Shown here: piece by piece, positions 17,224 to 24,445 of the stretch
How positions within the stretch are numbered: the stretch's first letter is position 1
How the letters are laid out: each line of letters opens with the position of its first letter
Origin: Pseudomonadota bacterium
GTDB lineage: Bacteria > Pseudomonadota > Gammaproteobacteria > Burkholderiales > Thiobacillaceae
DNA: 32,558 bases
Assembly: GCA_030684775.1 (NCBI GenBank)
Contig: JAUXXW010000059.1
Span: 1 to 32,558 of the forward strand
Direction: 5' to 3'
Notes under the pieces: model-generated
Told to the model about the DNA's origin: nothing
The model's database searches: none
The model's input: only the letters and a program-made list of their open reading frames with translations
Made by a program: the position numbers and the translations under genes

Positions 17224-17295
17224 GTAGGTTGGGCAAAGCGCAGCGTGCCCAACATTGACCGGGTTGTTGGGCACGCTGCGCTTTGCCCAACCTAC
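17224..17295. repeat. Perfect 30-bp inverted repeat, copy 1 (ugd-cysM gap)
   Basis: Arms at 17224-17253 and 17266-17295 are exact reverse complements (starting GTAGGTTGGGCAAAGCGC), with a 12-bp centre. The arms are identical to those of the copy at 25692-25766, but the centres differ. The RNA would form a very stable hairpin without a T-tract. The second arm ends 27 bp before the cysM start. Confidence 0.95.
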
Positions 17296-17322
17296 ATTTC
17301 TACCTGCTACCGACTACCCGCC

Positions 17323-18210
17323 ATGTACAAAACCATTGAAGACTTCGTCGGCAACACGCCTCTGGTTCGCCTGAAAAAACTGCCGGGGGAAACCTCCAAC
17401 GTCGTGCTGGTCAAGCTGGAAGGCAACAACCCGGCGGGTTCCGTGAAAGACCGCCCGGCCTTGTCCATGATCGTCCGCGCCGAGGCGCGCGGCGAGATCA
17501 AACCCGGCGATACCCTGATCGAGGCCACCAGCGGCAACACCGGCATCGCCCTGGCAATGGCCGCCGCGATCAAGGGCTACCGGATGATTCTTATCATGCC
17601 TGAGCACCTCTCCATCGAACGCCGCCAGTCGATGCGCGCCTATGGCGCCGACCTGGTACTGGTGAGCAAGGCGGCCGGCATGGAAGGCGCGCGCGACCTG
17701 GCGGAACAGATGCAGCGGGAAGGCAAAGGGAAAATCCTCGACCAGTTCTCCAACCCGGATAACCCCATCGCCCATTACGAAGGCACCGGCCCGGAAATCT
17801 GGCGCGATACGGAAGGGCGCATCACCCATTTCGTCTCCAGCATGGGCACCACCGGCACCATCATGGGTTGCTCGCGCTACCTCAAGGAACAGAACCCGGC
17901 CATCCAGATCGTCGGCGTGCAGCCGGAGGAGGGCGCGCAAATCCCAGGCATCCGCAAATGGCCGGTCGAATATGTGCCCGCCATCTGCGATTACGAACGG
18001 GTGGACCGCATGATGTATGTCGGCCAGATGGCCGCGGAAGAAACCACCCGCCGCCTGGCGAGCGAGGAGGGCATCTTTGCCGGCATCTCCTCCGGCGGCG
18101 CGCTCCACGCGGCCTTGCAACTGTCGAAGGAAGTGGAAAACGCGGTCATCGTTTCCATCGTCTGCGACCGCGGCGACCGTTATCTCTCAACCGGGGTATT
18201 CCCGGCTTGA
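17323..18210 (+). CDS. cysM: Cysteine synthase B (O-acetylserine sulfhydrylase)
   Basis: PLP enzyme making cysteine from O-acetylserine and sulfide or thiosulfate. The 295-aa product has GNTPLVRL, the PLP lysine K42 in NPAGSVKDRPA, the TSGNTGIALA phosphate loop, SSMGTTGTIMG and GISSGGALHAAL. KLEGNNPAGSVKDRPA and the shorter length favour CysM over CysK. The frame is open from 17095 within ugd; ATG 17323 starts the conserved domain (MYKTIEDFVGNTPL) and lies after the hairpin repeat. No convincing Shine-Dalgarno was seen. Confidence 0.94.
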   Translation: MYKTIEDFVGNTPLVRLKKLPGETSNVVLVKLEGNNPAGSVKDRPALSMIVRAEARGEIKPGDTLIEATSGNTGIALAMAAAIKGYRMILIMPEHLSIERRQSMRAYGADLVLVSKAAGMEGARDLAEQMQREGKGKILDQFSNPDNPIAHYEGTGPEIWRDTEGRITHFVSSMGTTGTIMGCSRYLKEQNPAIQIVGVQPEEGAQIPGIRKWPVEYVPAICDYERVDRMMYVGQMAAEETTRRLASEEGIFAGISSGGALHAALQLSKEVENAVIVSIVCDRGDRYLSTGVFPA

Positions 18211-18249
18211 TGTGCCGGCGGTGTGTGCCTCGCCGCGCTCAGCCCATCG

Positions 18250-18449
18250 TGGGTTTCCCGGCCTTTGATCTCCAGCCCCGGCACCCGGCGAATTTGTTGC
18301 TGTTGTGGGTCACCAGGATCATGTCGCGTGCCTTGGCCGGCGATCAGCACGTCGTGGAGGTTGATGGGCATGTCCTTCGCGGCCGGCCGGGCGCGGATGG
18401 CGCCGGCCTCGCGGCCGAACTCCAGAACCTCGAATCGCAGGGCATTCAC
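18250..18449 (-). pseudogene. vapC: Decayed 3' part of a vapC PIN-domain toxin gene
   Basis: Reading the minus strand, LRFEVLEFGREAGAIRA, MPINLHDVLIAGQ, then (one base out of frame) ARDMILVTHNSNKFA, then back in frame RVPGLEIKG line up with the last half of VapC toxins of the MvpA/FitB kind, where DxxIAGxARxxxxxLVTxNxxEFxRVxGL is expected. Two compensating single-base frameshifts and a short internal loss are visible. The N-terminal half with the first catalytic Asp is absent. The remnant lies between cysM and the chaperone operon, pointing the same way as that operon. A matching vapB fragment is at the far side (24110-24214). Confidence 0.72.
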
Positions 18450-18485
18450 CAGCCCACAGCCAGAAAATCACCGTAGGCGGTCGCG

Positions 18486-18743
18486 TCAGCGGCACTCGTG
18501 ACTCGCGATCTTGCGCAGCATGGGTGCCAACGCCTCGGCCAACGCGCCGCGCTTCAGGGCCAGCGAATTGTCGACGTGGGCCTGGGCCAACTTCGGGTTG
18601 CCATCGGCCCAGGCCCGGATGGCGAGTCGGACCAGGTTTTCGGCGCGCGACTCGACAGACAACACCAGACCGAGATCACAGCCGCAGCGTGGGCAGAGCG
18701 CGCTTTCATTCAGGCGGCCGCGGCAAGATGGACAGCGTTCCAC
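18486..18743 (-). CDS. Small zinc-ribbon protein, last gene of chaperone operon
   Basis: An 85-aa protein starting with GTG 2 bp after the Hsp70 stop, so translationally coupled. Two CxxC pairs (C4/C7 in ERCPSC, C17/C20 in LCPRCGC) predict a zinc ribbon. The rest is helical (LVRLAIRAWADGNPKLAQAHVDNSLAL), resembling a single TPR-like helical pair. I do not recognise a named family. Its place in the operon suggests a small adaptor for the Hsp70 machine, possibly a client- or nucleic-acid-binding module; this is inference only. Confidence 0.72.
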   Translation of the reverse strand: MERCPSCRGRLNESALCPRCGCDLGLVLSVESRAENLVRLAIRAWADGNPKLAQAHVDNSLALKRGALAEALAPMLRKIASHECR

Positions 18744-18745
18744 GC

Positions 18746-20512
18746 TCAGGTTTCCAGGTAGTAGAGCAGGTCGGCGAGGCTGTCCATGGCCAATTTCAGG
18801 GCTTCATCCCCTTGCGCGAGGGCATCCTTGACGGCTTCGATGCCGTTCACCAGGTCTTCGCCGTCTTCCGCGCCGGCCGTCCCCAGCAGTCGTTCCGCTT
18901 TTTCCACCAGGGCCAGGGCCTCCACCCGCAGGCGACGGTGTTCGGCGCTGTCGCCAGCCTTGCCGCCTGGCGTTGAGGGTGTCTCGCCGAACAGGGTGCG
19001 TACGCGTTCGCGGGCGGCGTCGATCTGGTCGGTTTCCTGGCGCGCCAGGGCGTTGGCGATGGTGATGGAGCGTTCCAGGCCGGTTTCCTTTTCGCGCGTG
19101 GTGACGTGGAGGATGCCATCGAGGTCGAGCGAGAAGCTGGTGACGATGCGGCTGCCGGCGGGGGCGTCGGCGCGCAGGCCGTCGATGGTGAACTGGCCGA
19201 TTTCGACGTTGTTGAGCGCGTCGCGATCTTCGCCTTGATAAACGCCGACATCGATTCGTGCCTGGCCATCGTAGGCGGTGTAAAACACCTCGCTCTTGGA
19301 GACGGGGATAGGGGTGTTCTTGCGGATCAGGGGGATGAAACAGTAGTTGTATTCTTCGCCGTCCAACATGCCGATGGCGGAGGTGCCGAAGGTGTAGGGG
19401 GTGACATCGACCAGCACCCTGGAGGTCTGGTCGCCATTGATGACGCCGGCCTGGATGGCCGCGCCCATGGCCACGCACAGATCGGGATTCAACTCGCCGC
19501 GCGGCGCCAGGCCCAGCGACTCCTCCAGGCGGCGCGCCACCAGTGGCGTGCGGGTGGCGCCGCCGACCAGGAGGATTTCGTCGATGTCGGACACGGTCAG
19601 ATGCGCGCCGGCGAGGGCGATATGGGTGGCGTCCAGTGTTTCGGCGATGTAGGGCTCGATCATCGCTTCGTAGTCGTCGCGCGAGAGTTCCACCGCCAGG
19701 TGGACCGGCTCGCCCTGATGCTGGAGCAGGTATTCCTCGGCGAGCATGGCGTAGGGGCGGTCGGACAGCGTGATCTTGGCGGCCTCGGCGGCGCGTTGCA
19801 GGCGCGCCAGGGCGATGCCGGACTGGCGCGCGGCATCGGCCACCTCGGCGCCGTGGCGCGCCTGGAGATGGTCGAGGGCGAAATCGACGATACGCTGGTC
19901 GAAGTCATCACCGCCCAGATGGTTGTTGCCGTGGCTGGCGAGCACTTCCACCACGTCGCCTTCCAGGTTGACCACGGACACGTCGAAGGTGCCGCCGCCG
20001 AGGTCGTACACCAGCGCCCGGCGCGCGCCCTGGTGTCCGGTTTCGTAGGCCAGCGCGGCGGCGGTGGGTTCGTTGATGATGCGCACCACCTCCAGCCCGG
20101 CGATTTCACCGGCTTCGCGGGTCGCCTGGCGCTGCGCGTCGGAGAAATAGGCGGGCACGGTAATGACCGCCTTGTTCACCGGCTGTCCCAGGTGGTTCTC
20201 GGCGATCTGCTTGAGCCGGCGCAGGATCAGGGCGGAGATTTCCTGCGGGCTGTAGTCCTTGTCGCCCAGGCTGACGCGGGTGGCTTCGCCCATGCGCCGC
20301 TTGATCGAGCGCACCGTGCGTTCCGGGCGCAGCACATATTGGTTGCGGGCGGCTTCGCCGATCAGCAGGGCGCCGTCGTCGGCCAGGCCGACCATCGAGG
20401 GCAGGATGCGCACCCCTTCGGAGATGGCGATGACTTCCACGCGTCCGTCGCGCACCACGGCGACTTCGGAGTTGGTGGTACCCAGATCGATACCGACAAT
20501 AATTTCACTCAT
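18746..20512 (-). CDS. Hsp70-family chaperone (DnaK/HscC-like)
   Basis: ATP-driven chaperone of 588 aa, shorter than DnaK (about 640). The nucleotide-binding domain is complete: GIDLGTTNSEVAVV (residues 7-20), INEPTAAALAYE (146-157), VYDLGGGTFDVSVV (168-181), LGGDDFDQ and ILLVGGATRTPLV (313-325). The linker RVLVDVTPYTFG and a substrate-binding beta domain follow (about 370-490, with IPLIRKNTPIP and DLDGILHVTTREKETG). The C-terminal lid is short. ATG 20512 lies 5 bp after the grpE-like stop with AAGGA upstream. It is probably not the housekeeping DnaK, because the gene set around it is a dedicated module with divergent co-chaperones. Confidence 0.92.
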   Translation of the reverse strand: MSEIIVGIDLGTTNSEVAVVRDGRVEVIAISEGVRILPSMVGLADDGALLIGEAARNQYVLRPERTVRSIKRRMGEATRVSLGDKDYSPQEISALILRRLKQIAENHLGQPVNKAVITVPAYFSDAQRQATREAGEIAGLEVVRIINEPTAAALAYETGHQGARRALVYDLGGGTFDVSVVNLEGDVVEVLASHGNNHLGGDDFDQRIVDFALDHLQARHGAEVADAARQSGIALARLQRAAEAAKITLSDRPYAMLAEEYLLQHQGEPVHLAVELSRDDYEAMIEPYIAETLDATHIALAGAHLTVSDIDEILLVGGATRTPLVARRLEESLGLAPRGELNPDLCVAMGAAIQAGVINGDQTSRVLVDVTPYTFGTSAIGMLDGEEYNYCFIPLIRKNTPIPVSKSEVFYTAYDGQARIDVGVYQGEDRDALNNVEIGQFTIDGLRADAPAGSRIVTSFSLDLDGILHVTTREKETGLERSITIANALARQETDQIDAARERVRTLFGETPSTPGGKAGDSAEHRRLRVEALALVEKAERLLGTAGAEDGEDLVNGIEAVKDALAQGDEALKLAMDSLADLLYYLET

Positions 20513-20517
20513 GTTTG

Positions 20518-21183
20518 CTAGTCCTTCTTGTTGACGATGACTTCGGCGGCGCGCAGCAGCTCGCCGTGCTGGTAATAACCGCGCAGTACCTCGCGCAGCA
20601 CCTGGCCGTCGGGCTGGCCGGGCACCGCTGCGACGCCCACCGCGCGCATCCGATGCGGATCGAGTCGCTGGCCGATGGCTTGCAGCGGACGCACCTGGTG
20701 TCCGTCCAGCAATTCATCCACACGCCGCAGCGTGAGGCTCTGGCCTTGCGCCAGGCTGTCGGCGAAGCGGGACTCGGCCGGGGCCAACCGCGCCAAGAAG
20801 CCGGGACGGTGCGCGGCGCCGGCATCCACGCCCGCCGCCAAGCGATCGCGCAGGTCGAGCAGGCCCAGCAGCAGGCCGCGTTCGGCTTGGCGCTTGCCCG
20901 CGGCGGCTTGTTCGCGCGCCCGTTCCAGCTCCCGATTCAGGCGTTCGTTCTGTTCGCGCAGGACTTCGCCAAACTGGCGCATTTCTTCGAGCATGGCCTT
21001 GAACTGACGCGACTCCAGGCGGATTTCGTTCTTCAGCGCGGCCATTTCGGCCAGCAGGCTGTGCAGATCGACCGGGGTGTCGCCGGTCTCCGTGTCGCTT
21101 TCCTCGACATCGTTTTCCACGCACTCGTCGAGGTAGGCGCGGAATTCCTCGATCAGGCTTTCCTTTTGGGCGGGGTCGAGCAT
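20518..21183 (-). CDS. GrpE-like nucleotide exchange factor
   Basis: A 221-aa GrpE-family protein, predicted exchange factor for the Hsp70 encoded next. Residues about 38-98 form a long charged coiled coil (LLAEMAALKNEIRLESRQFK, EVLREQNERLNRELERAR). The C-terminal beta domain has QRLDPHRMRAVG and VLREVLRGYYQHGELLRAAEVIVN, close to the GrpE signature. Two starts are possible: GTG 21186 (GTGA overlap with the J-protein stop) and ATG 21183 (1-bp overlap); I prefer the ATG. The N-terminus carries an acidic stretch (VEESDTETGD). Confidence 0.85.
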   Translation of the reverse strand: MLDPAQKESLIEEFRAYLDECVENDVEESDTETGDTPVDLHSLLAEMAALKNEIRLESRQFKAMLEEMRQFGEVLREQNERLNRELERAREQAAAGKRQAERGLLLGLLDLRDRLAAGVDAGAAHRPGFLARLAPAESRFADSLAQGQSLTLRRVDELLDGHQVRPLQAIGQRLDPHRMRAVGVAAVPGQPDGQVLREVLRGYYQHGELLRAAEVIVNKKD

Positions 21184-21476
21184 CACGGTTTTTCACCCAA
21201 CACCCGGCGCAGCCGTTGCTCCGATGGACGGCGCGGTTGGAAGACGGCGCCGAGCGCGTCCAGCACGTCTTCCGGCGTTGGTGCCGTGGTGTCGAACAGG
21301 GCGTGGGAGAGGCGCGCCTGGGCGTCGGCGATGGCCTCAAAGGCGGCGCGCAACTGCTCGAAGCGGTGCCGGTCACGCTCGGGTGGGCAAGCGCGTATTG
21401 CCGCCAGATAGGCGAGGCGGATGGTTTCGTCGTCGGCGGTGGCGGGTACACCGAGGAGGCGGTAGGGGTCAGTCAT
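21183..21476 (-). CDS. Mini J-domain protein lacking the HPD motif
   Basis: A 97-aa protein consisting of little more than a J-like domain: DPYRLLGVPATADDETIRLAY (helices I-II) and RFEQLRAAFEAIADAQARLSHALFD (helix III and after). At the position of the HPD tripeptide needed to stimulate Hsp70 ATPase it has CPPERD (residues 30-35). The longer open frame starts at 21539 inside the TPR gene; ATG 21476 is chosen because it starts the J-like domain and overlaps the TPR stop by 8 bp. It sits between the TPR gene and grpE in a coupled operon. It may be a J-like scaffold rather than an ATPase activator, or may use a variant motif. Confidence 0.78.
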   Translation of the reverse strand: MTDPYRLLGVPATADDETIRLAYLAAIRACPPERDRHRFEQLRAAFEAIADAQARLSHALFDTTAPTPEDVLDALGAVFQPRRPSEQRLRRVLGEKP

Positions 21477-23940
21477 CGAACAGGTTTCTCTGGTTAATAT
21501 CCGAAGGTTTGCGTGGGGCCGGCGCCTGGATGTCGTCAAGTCGCGCCTGTTGCGCCATCAATTCGACCAGGGCGCGGGCGAACTCCTTGTTGTTTCCACC
21601 CAGTTCCTTGCGCAGGGCATCGAACATCTTCTTGCCCATCGCCTGGCGCGCCATGCTGAACAGCGCCTCCTCGCCACCCATGCGCAACAGCATCTCGAAC
21701 ATCGCGCCCGGATCGTCATCCGCCAGCCCGCCGACGAAGTCGTAGTCATCCTCCGGGTAGAACCTGTCTGGCTCGATTGGATGGAGCAGATCCTGGATGC
21801 GCTGGAAGGTGCGCCGATCGCCTTGAGCGAGGGCTGCCTCGGCGGCATCTTCGAGGTTGTATCGCATACGCTCAGGCATGTTGTAGGGCATGTCGGCGTA
21901 TTGAGCCATGGCCTTGAAATAGACGAAGAGGGGTTGTCGCGGCCAATGTTTCAGCGCGGCATCGGCATAGAGACGCAGCAGTTCCTTTTCCTTGCGGCGC
22001 AGCCAGGCTTCGCAAATCAGGCGCTGCTCGGCCTCGGCATAGCGGCCGCTCGCCGCTCGCCTGAGCGCCGGGCGCAGGGGATGCAAAGCGGTGCGCAAGG
22101 CATTGCCGCGCAAAGTCGTGTCCATCTCGCGCGCGGCTTCGAGCGCTCGGGCCAGGGCGGCCACCGCAGCGGGGGCGGGCGTGGCGGTCAGATCGACCTT
22201 CCCTCGCGCCAGCAGGACGGCCGCATCGAGTCCCAGCCGGCCCGCTTCCAGGGCCAGATGAAAGCCGCCCAGCAAGGCACCCCCCAGGTCGGCGACCGCG
22301 TCACGGATCGCGCCGTCGGCGCTCGCCGGGTCGTCACTGGCGAGGGCGCGCAGCAGATTCAGCGTCGCGCCATCTTCCGAACCGCGCAGCCATTCCGCCG
22401 CCGCCTCCAGTTCCTTGCGCGCCGACGGGTGGTTTTTCGCCTTGATCTGCTTGCGCGCGTGGGAGAAATGGGCCTGGCCGATCAGCCGTCGCACCTTGGG
22501 GTTGATCGGGTCGAGTTCCAGCACCCGCTTGGCCAGCCCCACGGCTTTCTTGAAGGCTTTTCCGGCGAGCGCCACCCGCACCGCTTCGAGCAAAAGCTCG
22601 GCATCCTTGGGGAAACGCGGCAACGCCTGGTCGAGGCGGGCGCGCGCCTGCTGGAGCGCACCCACGTGGCGAAGCTCGGCGATCAGCCGTAACTGGGTGT
22701 CGCGTTGATCGGGATCGAGATCGACACTGCGCTCCATGCAAACGATGTCGTCCGGATACAGCGCGCCGGCCTCCTCCAGGGGCGCCAGATCCATCACTGA
22801 CAGGCGCCGCCAGATCAGCGCCGCCTGCCGCTTCTTTTCAGGATCGCCGCCCAGCAATTCGGCCATGCGCTGCCAGTGAGGCATGGCCAGGCCGCGATCG
22901 CCATGCGCCTCCGCAGTCAGGGCGGCGAGGTGTGATAGTTCCACCTCCGGCAAGGTGCCAAGTACGTCGGCATGGAACTTCAGCCGATTCGACGCATGGG
23001 GCAGTAATCGCCGGCAGACATTCGCCGCCAGCCCATCGGGCAGCGCGCGCCGATGACGCGCGAGCAGATCGAAAAACTGCCCGGGGTTGGGCTGGTCGCC
23101 TAATTTGGCGAGCTCCAGCAGCAGGGGACGCAGGGGGTCTGGGCAACCTTTGAGATCCAGCACCAGTTGCCGGCCGTTCTCGTCGAGATCGCGCAATGCC
23201 GTCAGCCAACGGCCGGCGGGCAAGGCCGCGCAGCGCAATGCCGCGGCCAGCCGCTCGAATGGGCCGTCAACCGGCAGCCGGGCAATCACCTCGGTTGCCT
23301 CCGTTGCCTCAGCCGCCGCGGAATCCGTTGTCAGCAGCGCCAGCGCCTTGAGCAGCGGTTTCAAATCGCGATACGGCGAACGAAACGGAATCGCCTGAAG
23401 GCATACACCCAGCGCGGCCAAATCACCTTGGCCGTATGCCTGCAACGCAGCCAGCGCGGCCGGCCGATGGCGCAGCAATGCGCTGTCGGCGGGCAGGTCG
23501 GGGAGTTGCGTGTCTGACGGCAAGGTCAGCAGCGTGGCGGCGAGGCGAGTTTCCAGTTCGGCGCGCGCCGCTTCGGGCAGGGAGGGATCGGCCAGCAGCC
23601 GCACCGCCTCGCCCCGCTCTCCCGCCTGCATCAGCCAGGTCAGGTAAGGCCCTTCGACGAGCGGCTTGCCGCATAGCTGCTGGCGGTTACGCCACAACAC
23701 CAGCGCTTCCTTGAGCATGCCCTTGGCGGCCAGACTGTGGGCGCGACCGGCGTAACACGCGGCCAAGCCATCGACCCAGACGGGCCGTCGCTCACGCTTG
23801 AGCAGTTCCTTGTAGAGCTCGATCGCCTCCTTGTGCCGAGACAGGGCCAATTCCGCCTCGGCCCGCTCGGCCAACGCGGCGCTGTCCATGTCATGGGGTG
23901 ACGGCGGTTTTTTCGGGTTGGCTTTGGCCTTGCGTGACAT
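21469..23940 (-). CDS. Large TPR-repeat protein, first gene of chaperone operon
   Basis: An 823-aa, mostly helical cytoplasmic protein with no signal peptide or membrane segment. The N-terminus is basic (SRKAKANPKKPPSP). TPR-like pairs are visible at residues about 20-90 (AEAELALSRHKEAIELYKEL, AAKGMLKEALVLWRNRQQLC) and about 420-520 (ALQQARARLDQALPRFPKDA, AFKKAVGLAKRVLELDPINP). The C-terminal 150 residues are distinct and conserved-looking (FVYFKAMAQYADMPYNMPER, DDYDFVGGLADDDPGAMFEM) and end in NQRNLFDD. I do not recognise a named family. Leading a J/GrpE/Hsp70 operon, it may be the client adaptor or the client itself. Start: ATG 23940. Confidence 0.82.
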   Translation of the reverse strand: MSRKAKANPKKPPSPHDMDSAALAERAEAELALSRHKEAIELYKELLKRERRPVWVDGLAACYAGRAHSLAAKGMLKEALVLWRNRQQLCGKPLVEGPYLTWLMQAGERGEAVRLLADPSLPEAARAELETRLAATLLTLPSDTQLPDLPADSALLRHRPAALAALQAYGQGDLAALGVCLQAIPFRSPYRDLKPLLKALALLTTDSAAAEATEATEVIARLPVDGPFERLAAALRCAALPAGRWLTALRDLDENGRQLVLDLKGCPDPLRPLLLELAKLGDQPNPGQFFDLLARHRRALPDGLAANVCRRLLPHASNRLKFHADVLGTLPEVELSHLAALTAEAHGDRGLAMPHWQRMAELLGGDPEKKRQAALIWRRLSVMDLAPLEEAGALYPDDIVCMERSVDLDPDQRDTQLRLIAELRHVGALQQARARLDQALPRFPKDAELLLEAVRVALAGKAFKKAVGLAKRVLELDPINPKVRRLIGQAHFSHARKQIKAKNHPSARKELEAAAEWLRGSEDGATLNLLRALASDDPASADGAIRDAVADLGGALLGGFHLALEAGRLGLDAAVLLARGKVDLTATPAPAAVAALARALEAAREMDTTLRGNALRTALHPLRPALRRAASGRYAEAEQRLICEAWLRRKEKELLRLYADAALKHWPRQPLFVYFKAMAQYADMPYNMPERMRYNLEDAAEAALAQGDRRTFQRIQDLLHPIEPDRFYPEDDYDFVGGLADDDPGAMFEMLLRMGGEEALFSMARQAMGKKMFDALRKELGGNNKEFARALVELMAQQARLDDIQAPAPRKPSDINQRNLFDD

Positions 23941-24109
23941 GGAAATTCCAACGTGAGGTTTCGAGTATCAAGTGGCGGGCCAGAGCAACCGCCTGTCCAC
24001 CTGCGGCACCATGCCGCCATCAGGATGGGGAGGTCGGTCTGGATGGCGGCCTGTTCGAGGGCGGCAAGGATAACTTCCAAAATGAGGAAGGGGCAATTCG
24101 ACATGGCCA

Positions 24110-24214
24110 ATTGCCGTGGCGGCGGATGCGCACTTCCTGCTCCTCGAAACGGAATTCCTTGAGCAAACGCACCGCCTGCGAACGGCCGGACCAGAAAATC
24201 CTTGCGCTATTCAC
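24110..24214 (-). pseudogene. vapB: 5' fragment of a vapB antitoxin gene
   Basis: From GTG 24214 the minus strand reads NSARIFWSGRSQAVRLLKEF then RFEEQEVRIRRHGN. This is the swapped-hairpin (AbrB/MazE-like) DNA-binding N-terminus of VapB antitoxins (ARIFxSGRSQAVRLPKEFRF, IRRxGN). After 35 codons the similarity stops. The expected AVILEP strand and the toxin-binding tail are missing, and the frame continues into unrelated sequence. It lies directly upstream of the chaperone operon in the same orientation. The 3' part of a vapC gene lies just downstream of the operon. Confidence 0.78.
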
Positions 24215-24376
24215 GGTGTTCTCCACGTGAGACGAGGAAAAGATAGGGCAAAGAGATCGGTCTCCGTTCCGGGTTCGCTGACAAGGGCAAGCCAGGCACG
24301 AACCCGTTGCCCCGCCGGTCGATGCCATGATGGGTTTCGCTATCGTCCACCCCCTCCCATGGGCTGCCGTGAGTTA

Positions 24377-24404
24377 TTGAGCAGTTGCTGTGCTGCGACA
24401 TAAT
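24377..24404 (+). promoter_or_regulatory. Candidate sigma-70 promoter for the SpmAB-like gene
   Basis: TTGAGC (24377-24382), 16-bp spacer, CATAAT (24399-24404); reading ATAATG instead gives 17 bp. The -10 lies 41 bp before the ATG at 24446. Confidence 0.5.
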
Positions 24405-24445
24405 GCGGGCCCTTCCCGCGTCAATATCTGAACAACGGCCATGCC

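Larger units (their letters stand above)
23941..24445. other. Divergent intergenic region holding a vapB remnant
   Basis: This 505-bp gap separates the minus-strand chaperone operon from the plus-strand SpmAB gene. It holds the vapB fragment (24110-24214) and a promoter for the plus-strand gene (24377-24404). Between 23941 and 24109 I see no gene; the promoter of the chaperone operon should lie here, but no convincing sigma-70 or sigma-32 pair was found. Confidence 0.6.

Noticed and set aside
17224-17295. Reading the 30-bp inverted repeats as intrinsic terminators or as insertion sequence ends
   Set aside because: There is no T-tract after either copy and no transposase gene between arms only 12-15 bp apart; they are treated as dispersed palindromic repeats.
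19106-20521. 471-aa plus-strand frame opposite the Hsp70 gene
   Set aside because: Antisense shadow of a gene with unmistakable Hsp70 motifs.
23958-23983. Sigma-54-like sequence (TGGCCCG, 4 bp, TTGAT on the minus strand) upstream of the TPR gene
   Set aside because: The -24 GG is present but the normally invariant -12 GC is GA, so it does not meet the consensus.
23941-24109. Minus-strand frame continuing from the vapB fragment (AALEQAAIQTDLPILMAAW)
   Set aside because: No resemblance to a VapB tail or another family that I recognise; probably unrelated sequence read in an open frame.
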